Below are positions 15,796 through 23,226 of a stretch of 64,000 bases of DNA, piece by piece. This stretch comes from Thermoanaerobaculia bacterium. Its GTDB lineage: Bacteria; Acidobacteriota; Thermoanaerobaculia; Multivoradales; Multivoraceae. The position numbers were made by a program, and so were the translations under genes. Where the stretch lies: contig JAJEBV010000011.1 in NCBI GenBank assembly GCA_022822365.1, positions 22,000 through 85,999 of the forward strand, written 5' to 3'. Numbering within the stretch: position 1 is the stretch's first letter; the number at the start of each line of letters is the position of its first letter. Below the pieces are notes generated by a model. It was not told the origin of the DNA. It saw only the letters and a list, made by a program, of their open reading frames with translations, and searched no databases.

Positions 15796-16353
15796 TCACG
15801 GGCGCTCGTGTCCTTCTTCCGCTGCCGCCGTGCGGGGTCGGGACTCGAGCGGCAGCGCGGTCGTGCGCTTGATCTCGTTCAGCACGATGCTGGTGAGCAG
15901 ACGGTCGACGCCGGGGATCGCAGCGAGTTCGTCCGCCAGGATGTGCTCGAGGTGCCGGTAGTCGCGGGCCACGATCTTCAGCAGGTAGTCGTGCTCGCCG
16001 GTCAGGAAGTGGCACTCGAGCACTTCGGGGAGCTCGCTGATCACCTTGCTGAAGTGGCGCACCGCGTCCGCCTGGTGGTGAGAGAGGAAGACCTGGACGA
16101 AGCACAGCAATCCCAGGTTCACGGCGTTGCGGTCCAGCAGCGTGACCTGGCGCTGGATCACGCCGCGGTCTTCGAGCTTCCGGAGGCGTTTCTTCAGGCC
16201 TGAGGCGGAGAGTTCGACCCGTCGGGCGATGTCCGCATCGGTGCGGTTCGAATCCTCTTGCAGCAACTCGAGGATCGCGTAGTCCGTGGCGTCGAGGGGG
16301 CGGCCGACCGAGCGCTGCGACTCGGTGCTCTGGTGGTTGCTCTTGGGATCCAT
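15796..16353 (-). CDS. Lrp/AsnC family transcriptional regulator
   Basis: A 185-residue regulator: an N-terminal helix-turn-helix (LDATDYAILELLQEDSNRTDADIARRVELSASGLKKR positions 20-56, typical of AsnC) and a C-terminal ligand-binding RAM domain (EVLECHFLTGEHDYLLKIV). These proteins bind amino acids and control their metabolism. It is divergent from an aromatic aminotransferase gene 100 bases away and upstream of the TPP/dehydrogenase genes on its own strand, so it probably controls one or both. The first 18 residues are a poorly conserved extension. Confidence 0.92.
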   Translation of the reverse strand: MDPKSNHQSTESQRSVGRPLDATDYAILELLQEDSNRTDADIARRVELSASGLKKRLRKLEDRGVIQRQVTLLDRNAVNLGLLCFVQVFLSHHQADAVRHFSKVISELPEVLECHFLTGEHDYLLKIVARDYRHLEHILADELAAIPGVDRLLTSIVLNEIKRTTALPLESRPRTAAAEEGHERP

Positions 16354-16453
16354 CGCGCGGATTCTTACACAGAGTGGGAGTCGGCCCGAATGGTAGCCGA
16401 TAGAGGGAAATCTGAACTTGTTGTGCCTTGTTGGCTCTGATAGCGTCCTGATA
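16354..16453. promoter_or_regulatory. Divergent promoter region between Lrp regulator and aminotransferase
   Basis: The plus-strand promoter reads TTGTTG (16418-16423), 17 bases, TAGCGT (16441-16446), then seven bases to ATG 16454: a complete -35/-10 pair with a leaderless start. The region is more A+T-rich than its surroundings and is the natural place for an Lrp site; no clear inverted repeat was found. Confidence 0.55.
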
Positions 16454-17704
16454 ATGGCTGTTGAGATACATCACCGCACCGTGAGCGCCGCCTTCCCTCC
16501 GCCGATCGGCGGACAACCGCCCGCGCAACCCGCGATGGCGCACCTGCTGGCGCCCTGGCTTCGCGGCCGCGAACGTTCCCTGTTGCGCCGCCTGGTGAAC
16601 CGGGTTGCCCGACGCGACGTGATGTCGCTCGCTGGAGGCTTGCCGGCGGTGGATCTGTTTCCGGCCGAAACGTACGGCGCGAAGCTGTGCGAGCTTCTGG
16701 CCGACCCGTGCTCCGTGCAGTACGGGCCGCCAAGCGGGGCGCTGAAGGAGCAGGTCGCTCTCCTGATGCAGCGGCGCGGCGTTCCATGTCGCCCGGAGGA
16801 GATTCTGATCACGGCGGGCGCCCAGCAGGCGTTGCAGGTCGCGGTGGAGGCGCTGGTGGCGACCGGCGAATGCGTCGCACTCGAGCGCTTCGTCTACACC
16901 GGTATCCGCGAAGCGCTCGCGCCGCACTCGCCGCGGATTCTCACGCTGCCCAGCAGCCTGGACGACGGGCTCGACGTGGAGGCCCTGGAGCGGTACCTGC
17001 TGGCCGGGGAACGGCCGCGTCTCGTATACGTGATTCCGGACGCTCACAACCCGCTCGGGGTGAGTCTGACCCGGGAGAAACGTGAGCGGCTCGTCGTCCT
17101 GGCCGAGGACTACGACTTCGTGATCCTCGAGGACGATCCGTATGGCCTGCTGTGCTGCGACGGGGAGTTCGAACGGCCGCTGGCAGCCTTCGACTCGGAG
17201 CGGGTCATCCACGTCGGCACGTTCTCGAAGATCCTGGCGCCGGCTCTGCGCCTGGGCTGGATGCGCCTGCCGCCGCCGCTGGTCGACACCTTCGCGGCCG
17301 TCAAGGAGGCGGGCGACCTCGAGTGCTCCAGGCTGACCATGCTTGCCGTCGGTCGTCTGCTTGCCGAACTCGACGTTGAACGCCACCTCGAGCTGTTGCG
17401 GTCCACCTACCGGAGACGCCGGGACGCGTTGCTCGAAGAGCTCGCCGATCGACTCCCGGACGGCTGCGCTTTCTCCGAACCGGCCGGCGGCATGTTCGTG
17501 TGGGTCGAGTTACCTGCCGGGACGGACGGAGAACGACTGCTCGAGCGGGCCCTGGACGAGCACGGAGTGGCCTTCGTGCCCTCGGCGGCGTTCGCCGATA
17601 TCCACGACCACGACGCGCCGGCCAACGCGGTCCGGCTGAGTTTCTCGACGCTCGAGCCGGAATCGCTGCGTCGGGCCGTGGCGAAGTTCGCGGCCTGTCT
17701 CTGA
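16454..17704 (+). CDS. PLP-dependent aminotransferase, class I (aromatic/2-aminoadipate type)
   Basis: A 416-residue fold-type I aminotransferase. MSLAGGLPAVDLFP, QYGPPSGALKEQVALLM, YVIPDAHNPLGVSL and GTFSKILAPALRLGW (Lys259 as the cofactor-binding lysine) match the branch that holds LysN, aromatic aminotransferases and MocR-type effector domains, without a DNA-binding part. Because 4-hydroxyphenylpyruvate dioxygenase follows 37 bases later, tyrosine or phenylalanine transamination to the 2-oxo acid is the likely reaction. The start is set by the promoter spacing described for the upstream region. Confidence 0.88.
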   Translation: MAVEIHHRTVSAAFPPPIGGQPPAQPAMAHLLAPWLRGRERSLLRRLVNRVARRDVMSLAGGLPAVDLFPAETYGAKLCELLADPCSVQYGPPSGALKEQVALLMQRRGVPCRPEEILITAGAQQALQVAVEALVATGECVALERFVYTGIREALAPHSPRILTLPSSLDDGLDVEALERYLLAGERPRLVYVIPDAHNPLGVSLTREKRERLVVLAEDYDFVILEDDPYGLLCCDGEFERPLAAFDSERVIHVGTFSKILAPALRLGWMRLPPPLVDTFAAVKEAGDLECSRLTMLAVGRLLAELDVERHLELLRSTYRRRRDALLEELADRLPDGCAFSEPAGGMFVWVELPAGTDGERLLERALDEHGVAFVPSAAFADIHDHDAPANAVRLSFSTLEPESLRRAVAKFAACL

Positions 17705-17741
17705 CGAAGGCGGCAAAGGAAGACAACAGGAGGAAAGAAAC

Positions 17742-18902
17742 ATGAGTTTGGGAGTAGCGGAGACAACAGGGACGGGGTATCTGGCGGCGAGCGCCCTCGC
17801 GGAAGAGGACTTCTGCCCGATCCTCGGCTTCGATCACCTGGAGCTGTACGTCGGCAACGCGAAGCAGTCGGCCGCCTGGTACTGCCACGTCTTCGGCTTC
17901 GAGTGCACCGCGGTCCGCGGTCTGGAGACCGGAGAGCGGGCCTGCGCGTCCTACCTCGTCGAACAGGGAGACATCCGCCTCCTGTTGACCAGCGGTCTCC
18001 ACTCGTCGCATCCCGCCGCGCGTTCGGTGCGCCGGCACGGCGATTCGGTCGCGGTCATCGCACTGTCCGTGCCGGACGCGGACGCCGCGTTCGATGCTGC
18101 CGTGGCGCGGGGCGCCGAGGTGGCCGCGGCGCCGGCGACGGCCGCGGACGGGCATGGCCGGTTCCGGCACGCGGCGATCCGTCTCTACGGCGACTGTGTC
18201 CTCCAGTTCATCGATCGCCGGGGCTACGGCGGCGTCTTCGGTCCCGGCTTCCGGCCGGCGCCCGTGATTCCCGGCGCTGCCGCCGGCCGGGACTGCGGCC
18301 TGGTCGCGATCGACCACCTGGTGGCCAACGTCGAGTTGGGGCGGATGAACGAGTGGGCGGCCTTCTTTTCGCGGGTGCTCGGCTTCAGCCAGCTCGTCCA
18401 CTTCGACGACGAGGCGATCTCGACCGAGTACTCGGCGCTCATGTCGAAGGTGATGCAGGACGGCACGGGCGCGATCAAGTTCCCGATCAACGAGCCGGCC
18501 GAGGGCCGGAAGAAGTCGCAGATCGAGGAGTTCCTCGAGTTCCACGAGGGGCCCGGCGTGCAGCACATCGCCTGCCGGACGAACGACATTCTCGCTACGG
18601 TCACGCGTTTCCGCGAGAACGGCGTCGAGTTCCTGCACGTGCCGATCTCCTACTACGAGGATCTGGAGCAGCGGGTCGGGACGATCGACGAGCCGATCGA
18701 TCGCCTGGCGGAACTCGGCATCCTCGCCGACCGCGACGAGGACGGCTACCTGCTGCAGATCTTCACCAAGCCGGTCGAGGACCGGCCCACGCTGTTCTAC
18801 GAGATCATCGAGCGGCACGGCGCCACCGGCTTCGGCGCGGGCAACTTCAAGAGCCTGTTCGTGGCGCTGGAGCGCGAGCAGGCGGCGAGGGGGAACCTGT
18901 GA
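17742..18902 (+). CDS. hppD: 4-hydroxyphenylpyruvate dioxygenase
   Basis: A 386-residue enzyme that turns 4-hydroxyphenylpyruvate and oxygen into homogentisate and CO2. It has two VOC modules; iron ligands fit His192 (AIDHLVANVE), His275 (GVQHIACRTNDI) and Glu354 (LFYEIIERHG), and GYLLQIFTKPVEDRPTLF is the family signature. ATG 17742 has AGGAGGA eight bases upstream. Its TGA overlaps the GTG of the hydroxylase gene. No homogentisate dioxygenase gene is in the window, so the product may be degraded by enzymes encoded elsewhere or used otherwise. Confidence 0.96.
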   Translation: MSLGVAETTGTGYLAASALAEEDFCPILGFDHLELYVGNAKQSAAWYCHVFGFECTAVRGLETGERACASYLVEQGDIRLLLTSGLHSSHPAARSVRRHGDSVAVIALSVPDADAAFDAAVARGAEVAAAPATAADGHGRFRHAAIRLYGDCVLQFIDRRGYGGVFGPGFRPAPVIPGAAAGRDCGLVAIDHLVANVELGRMNEWAAFFSRVLGFSQLVHFDDEAISTEYSALMSKVMQDGTGAIKFPINEPAEGRKKSQIEEFLEFHEGPGVQHIACRTNDILATVTRFRENGVEFLHVPISYYEDLEQRVGTIDEPIDRLAELGILADRDEDGYLLQIFTKPVEDRPTLFYEIIERHGATGFGAGNFKSLFVALEREQAARGNL

Positions 18903-19825
18903 GAGCGGTCGGGGCCGCGCCCGGCCTGCTCGCCGGCGCGGATCTGACGACCGGCCGGGCCGCCTTCATCGAGCGCGCGCAGACCCGGGGCGACCTGTTC
19001 GTCGAGCAGCCCTACGATCTCTACAGCGAGGCGAACCAGGAGACCTGGAGGCGGCTGTACCGGGCGCTTGCCGGCAAGTGGGAGCGGCACGCCCATCCCC
19101 GCTTCCTCGACGGCGTGGCGCGTCTGGGCCTGGATCCGGATCGCATTCCCAGGCTCCGGGACGTCAACCGCTTTCTCGAGCCGCTGAGCGGGTTCAGGGC
19201 GCGGGCGGTCAGCGGCTACGTGCCGGCCTACCTGTTCTTCGACTGCCTGCGCCGCCGCGAGTTTCCGACGACGATCACGGTGCGGGACGGCGACCGGCTC
19301 GACTACCTTCCCGAGCCTGACATCTTCCACGACCTGGCCGGACACGTGCCGATGCACACGGACCCGGCCTTCGCCGACGTGCTGGTCCGCTTCGGTGACG
19401 CGGCGCGGACGGCGGCGCTCCGGGCGCGGGACGGCGACTGCCGGAGTGTCGAGAGCGCGCTCAGGGCGCTGGCGCGGTTCTTCTGGTTCACGATCGAGTT
19501 CGGACTGATGCGCCGTCCGGGCGGCGACGGACTCTGCGCCTACGGCAGCGGCCTGTTGAGTTCGGCGGGCGAGATCGGGCACGCGCTCGAGTCTCCCAGT
19601 GTGCAGCGGGTGCCCTTCCAGCTCGAGTGGGTCGTGAACCAGGGCTTCGAGATCGACTCGCTGCAGCCGCTGCTGTTCGTCGTCGACAGCTTCCGTCACC
19701 TGGAGCGCGAGGTACGCCGGCTGGAGCGCTGGCTCGGCGAGGGTCGTCTGGACAACGTCGCTCCGGGCGAGCCGGCGGTCAGCCGGGAGGATCTGCGCTC
19801 CTTCCTGGACGCCGGGCTTCAGTAG
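18899..19825 (+). CDS. phhA: Aromatic amino acid (phenylalanine) hydroxylase
   Basis: A 308-residue monomodular, pterin- and iron-dependent hydroxylase, expected to make tyrosine from phenylalanine. Iron ligands are visible as His144 and His149 in DIFHDLAGHVPMH and Glu200 in FWFTIEFG. It lacks the regulatory ACT domain of animal enzymes, as usual in bacteria. GTG 18899 overlaps the dioxygenase stop (GTGA), so synthesis is coupled. With the aminotransferase and dioxygenase it forms a phenylalanine to homogentisate set. No pterin-4a-carbinolamine dehydratase is beside it. Its 3' end overlaps the convergent amidase gene by seven bases. Confidence 0.94.
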   Translation: MRAVGAAPGLLAGADLTTGRAAFIERAQTRGDLFVEQPYDLYSEANQETWRRLYRALAGKWERHAHPRFLDGVARLGLDPDRIPRLRDVNRFLEPLSGFRARAVSGYVPAYLFFDCLRRREFPTTITVRDGDRLDYLPEPDIFHDLAGHVPMHTDPAFADVLVRFGDAARTAALRARDGDCRSVESALRALARFFWFTIEFGLMRRPGGDGLCAYGSGLLSSAGEIGHALESPSVQRVPFQLEWVVNQGFEIDSLQPLLFVVDSFRHLEREVRRLERWLGEGRLDNVAPGEPAVSREDLRSFLDAGLQ

Positions 19826-21306
19826 CCCGGCGGGCGCTCGAAACCGCCGATGCGCCTGCTCAGTCGCCGGGCGAGGTCGAGGGTCGTGCGGTCCTCGAGG
19901 AAGGGGCCCGCGATCTGGAGTCCGACCGGCAGGCCGTCCGAGGCGGCGCCGGCCGGGATCACGGTCGCTGGCAGGAAGGCGACCCCGGTGAGGCCGACCC
20001 AGAGCGTCTGCTCACCGTAGGCCCGCTGCTCGCCGTTGACGGTGATGCGGCGCGCGCCCATCGGTTCGCTGTGGTCGTGGGGAATCGCGGTGGTCGGCAG
20101 GCAGGGCAGGAGCACGGCGTCCCATTCCCTGAAGAACTCGTGCCACTTCCGGCGCATCTGGAGGCGGCGCTCGTTCGCGGACAGCCAGGCACGGTGTCGC
20201 TGGGAGGCCCAGCGCGCGGCGAGCGCGCCTTCCTCCTCCTCGCGCAGGCCGCGCACCGCGAGTTCCTCGATCTCCTGGTGGCTGAAGCCGCCGCACATGG
20301 CGGCGCCCAGGAGCTGGCCGAAGACACCGGTTGCGTAGTCGAAAGTGAAGTCGGGCCGGGCTTCGCGATCGACGGTGGCGCCCGCGGCCTCCAGGGCTTC
20401 CGCTGCGGCCTCGAGGCGCTCGCGGACCGAGTCGTCGATCTGGCAGGAAGGTTCCTCGAGCCACACGGCTACCCGGTAGTCGGAGATCTTCTTGTGACGA
20501 GGCGGCGGCAGTTCCAGCCGGTAGCCGGGCGCGTGCCAGTCGTCCGGCCCGGCGAGGAGGTCGAGGCCGAGTTCCAGGTCCTCCACGTTGCGCGCCATCG
20601 GCCCGGCGACTGCGATGTCGGCCTGGGTCAGGGTGCCCGGAGGACCCGGGATCTGGCCCAGCGCCGGCACGATGCCGTAGCTCGGCTTGTGGCCGAAGAC
20701 GCCGCAGGTGGATGCCGGGCCGCGGATCGAGCCGCCGATGTCGCTGCCGAGTTCAAATGGCGTCAGTCCCGCCGCCAGGGCCGCGGCCGACCCGCCTGAT
20801 GACCCGCCCGGTGTCCGCTCCAGGTTCCAGGGGTTGTTCGTCTGGCCGAACACCTCGTTGTAGCTCTGGGTGTCGCCGGCGTAGATCGGGAGGTTGGTCT
20901 TGCCGAAGATGACCGCGCCGGCGGCGCGCAGACGGGCAACCGGTACCGCGTCCACCTCGGGAACGTGGCCGCTCAGCTCGGGCGCGCCGGAGGTCGTGCG
21001 CATGCCGATGGTCTGGAAGGAGTCCTTGATCGTCATCGCGACGCCGTGCAACGGGCCCAGGTTTCGGCCGTCCGCCAACGCCCGGTCGGCGGCGTCGGCC
21101 TCGTGGCGGGCACGCTCGGCGTCGAGCGTGACGACGGTGTTGAGCGGCGGATTCAGCCGCTCGACTCGGTCGAGCAGATGCTCGAGATAGTCGCGGGAAG
21201 AAACACGGCGGGTCCGGATGGCGGTGGCCGCTTCGGTGGCGGACCAGTACGCCGCGTCCAGGGCCGGCGCCGGGTCGGTGGAGATGACGGGAGAGGGTTC
21301 GCTCAT
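19819..21306 (-). CDS. Amidase (amidase signature family)
   Basis: A 495-residue hydrolase with the Ser-cisSer-Lys triad of the amidase signature family: Lys94 in VAMTIKDSF, Ser169/170 in GGSSGGSAAALAAG and Ser193 in GSDIGGSIRGPA. No signal peptide is seen, so it is cytoplasmic. It has no gatB or gatC neighbour and no tRNA-linked context, so it is a stand-alone amidase rather than the Glu-tRNA amidotransferase subunit; the amide substrate is unknown. TAGCCT (21314-21319) ends seven bases before ATG 21306. Confidence 0.92.
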   Translation of the reverse strand: MSEPSPVISTDPAPALDAAYWSATEAATAIRTRRVSSRDYLEHLLDRVERLNPPLNTVVTLDAERARHEADAADRALADGRNLGPLHGVAMTIKDSFQTIGMRTTSGAPELSGHVPEVDAVPVARLRAAGAVIFGKTNLPIYAGDTQSYNEVFGQTNNPWNLERTPGGSSGGSAAALAAGLTPFELGSDIGGSIRGPASTCGVFGHKPSYGIVPALGQIPGPPGTLTQADIAVAGPMARNVEDLELGLDLLAGPDDWHAPGYRLELPPPRHKKISDYRVAVWLEEPSCQIDDSVRERLEAAAEALEAAGATVDREARPDFTFDYATGVFGQLLGAAMCGGFSHQEIEELAVRGLREEEEGALAARWASQRHRAWLSANERRLQMRRKWHEFFREWDAVLLPCLPTTAIPHDHSEPMGARRITVNGEQRAYGEQTLWVGLTGVAFLPATVIPAGAASDGLPVGLQIAGPFLEDRTTLDLARRLSRRIGGFERPPGY

Positions 21307-21313
21307 GGCGCGC

Positions 21314-21319
21314 AGGCTA
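21314..21319 (-). promoter_or_regulatory. Putative -10 (TAGCCT) for the amidase gene
   Basis: Minus-strand TAGCCT ends seven bases before the start codon, as at other leaderless candidates. Confidence 0.45.
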
Positions 21320-21361
21320 GCAGCGGCACACCCGATGGCACCTCGCTTGCAACATACCTGG

Positions 21362-21376
21362 CCTGATCGAATCAGG
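21362..21376. promoter_or_regulatory. Inverted repeat upstream of the VWFA gene, possible operator
   Basis: CCTGAT-CGA-ATCAGG is a perfect six-base inverted repeat. It lies nine bases before a TATGGT hexamer (21385-21390) that could be the -10 of the following gene, so a repressor bound here would cover the promoter. It has no T-run and does not look like a terminator. Confidence 0.4.
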
Positions 21377-21411
21377 ATCTGGACTATGGTGTGGCCTCAC
21401 AGGAGACAGGC

Positions 21412-23184
21412 ATGGCGATCGTGAACCTCCATCCGCGGCTCTGTGGCGGGAGAGACTCCTGTCGGGTTCTGCTGGCCGTCCTCGCGGCCGCCCTGGCCTT
21501 CGGGTATCCCGCGGGAGCCCAGGAGCCGGACGCATTGTCCTCATCCGAGGTCGCTTTCGGTGAGGAGATCGACGTCCGGGTCGTCAACCTCGAAGTCGTC
21601 GTCGAGGACGGCGAGGGACGCCGCGTCCCGGGGCTCAGGGCGGACGACTTCCTGGTGCTGGTAGACGGTGAGGAGGTCGATGTCGAGTTCTTCACCGAGG
21701 TCTCCCAGGGGCGTGCGCGGTCGACGTCCGGCGCCGAGACGCCGCCGGCCGTGGGCGAGGGCGATGTCGTTGCCACGAACTTCCTCCTCTTCGTCGACGA
21801 CGAACGCACTCTGGTGGCCCAGAGGCGGCCGGTGTTGCAGGGGTTTGCGGACAGGCTCGGCGTGCTGGATCCGGCCGACCGGGTGGCTGTGGTCGTACAG
21901 AACGACGGGCGCCTGGAACTCCTGAGTCCGTTCACGACGGACCGCGAGGCCACCCTGGCCGCACTCGGGGAGCTCGATCGGGGTCGACGTTTTCGCGGGC
22001 TGCTGGATTCCCGGCGAATCCTCAGAACGTTCACCGGAGGTCGTGGCGGAACGGTCGCGTACTTCGAAGGGGCAGGACCTCAGCGCTCGGCGTCAAGGGC
22101 CGCGGCCGACCTCGCGGCTCGAGGCGGGGGGCTGGCGCCGGTCGTCGACCGGGATGCGGGAGGCGAGACGCTTCTCGACAGCCGGACGTTCGTTTCCGAG
22201 GGCCTGGGCGCCGCGGGAGGGATCGTGGCGTCCGACCTGGTGTTCGCCAACATGAAGCCGGACAGCTTCGAGCAGGAAGCGAGAGCCTCGATCCTCGAGC
22301 AGGATCTGAGCCTGTCGGTCGATGCCGTGGTCTCGGCGATGCGGGCGCTCGATCCTCCCGAGGGACGCAAGGTGCTTCTGCTCCTGCCGGGATACTGGCC
22401 GACCGGGGAGTTCCGGCCCTCCGGCCGCGGCGCCGGGCTGCGGACCGATCTCGAGTTGCTGGACGGTCTGATCGACACCGCGAACCTGTTGGGCTACACG
22501 ATCTATCCGATGGACCAGCAGACCGGCTCGCCCAACACGAGGTTGTGGCAGAACCTGCGCTACGTCGCGCGCGACACGGGTGGCAGGGCGTTCATGGCGG
22601 GGAGCAACGTCTCCGCTCTCGAGCTGGTCGCCAGCGACACGTCGAACTACTACTGGCTGGGTTTCGTGCCCGAGTACCGCCGCGATGACCGCGTACACGA
22701 CATCGAAGTGCAGGTCCGGCACCCCGGCGTCCAGGTGCGGGGCCGCCGCGGGTACCTGGACCTGTCGGGAGTCGCGGAAGCCGACATGGAGGCTCAACGG
22801 CATCTCCTGTTTCCGCGGCAGCCGGAAGCGGACGAAATCAGGCTGAGGGTGAGAACCGGCGCCGCCACGTCCCTGCGCGGGAAGCGAATGAGCGTGCCGG
22901 TCGATGTCGAGATCCCGGTCGGGAGCTTCACGGCGGTGCCCTGGGACGGCCGGTACGTCCAGCGGCTGGAAGTGCGCTTCGCCACCATCGATCGTGACGG
23001 CTGGCGAGCGGAACAGCCGGCGATTCCCCTCGACCTGCGTCACGACGCCGCTCCTTCCCAGGACGGCGTGCACTGGTTCCGCGCCGACCTGGAGATGCGG
23101 TACCTGCCCCATACCGTGGTCGTCACGGTCCACGATCCCGTGTCGCGCCAGACGGCGAGCGCCCGCATCGAGGTGAAGCCCTGA
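21412..23184 (+). CDS. Secreted VWFA-related protein of the acidobacterial type, copy 1
   Basis: A 590-residue protein with a signal peptide (VLLAVLAAALAFGYPAGAQ) and the VWFA-related domain found mainly in Acidobacteriota: EEIDVRVVNLEVVVEDGEG, GLRADDFLVLVDGEEV, ALDPPEGRKVLLLLPG, and the region TSNYYWLGFVPEYRRDD before a beta-rich C-terminus. At the usual metal-ion site (DxSxS) it reads LFVDDERT, so the serines are missing. The function of these proteins is unknown. ATG 21412 is chosen because AGGAG (21401-21405) is six bases upstream; GTG 21391 is an in-frame alternative. Confidence 0.88.
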   Translation: MAIVNLHPRLCGGRDSCRVLLAVLAAALAFGYPAGAQEPDALSSSEVAFGEEIDVRVVNLEVVVEDGEGRRVPGLRADDFLVLVDGEEVDVEFFTEVSQGRARSTSGAETPPAVGEGDVVATNFLLFVDDERTLVAQRRPVLQGFADRLGVLDPADRVAVVVQNDGRLELLSPFTTDREATLAALGELDRGRRFRGLLDSRRILRTFTGGRGGTVAYFEGAGPQRSASRAAADLAARGGGLAPVVDRDAGGETLLDSRTFVSEGLGAAGGIVASDLVFANMKPDSFEQEARASILEQDLSLSVDAVVSAMRALDPPEGRKVLLLLPGYWPTGEFRPSGRGAGLRTDLELLDGLIDTANLLGYTIYPMDQQTGSPNTRLWQNLRYVARDTGGRAFMAGSNVSALELVASDTSNYYWLGFVPEYRRDDRVHDIEVQVRHPGVQVRGRRGYLDLSGVAEADMEAQRHLLFPRQPEADEIRLRVRTGAATSLRGKRMSVPVDVEIPVGSFTAVPWDGRYVQRLEVRFATIDRDGWRAEQPAIPLDLRHDAAPSQDGVHWFRADLEMRYLPHTVVVTVHDPVSRQTASARIEVKP

Positions 23185-23226
23185 GAACGGACGGCCGAAC
23201 ACAATCCCTGACAGAATCGGCTGCGC

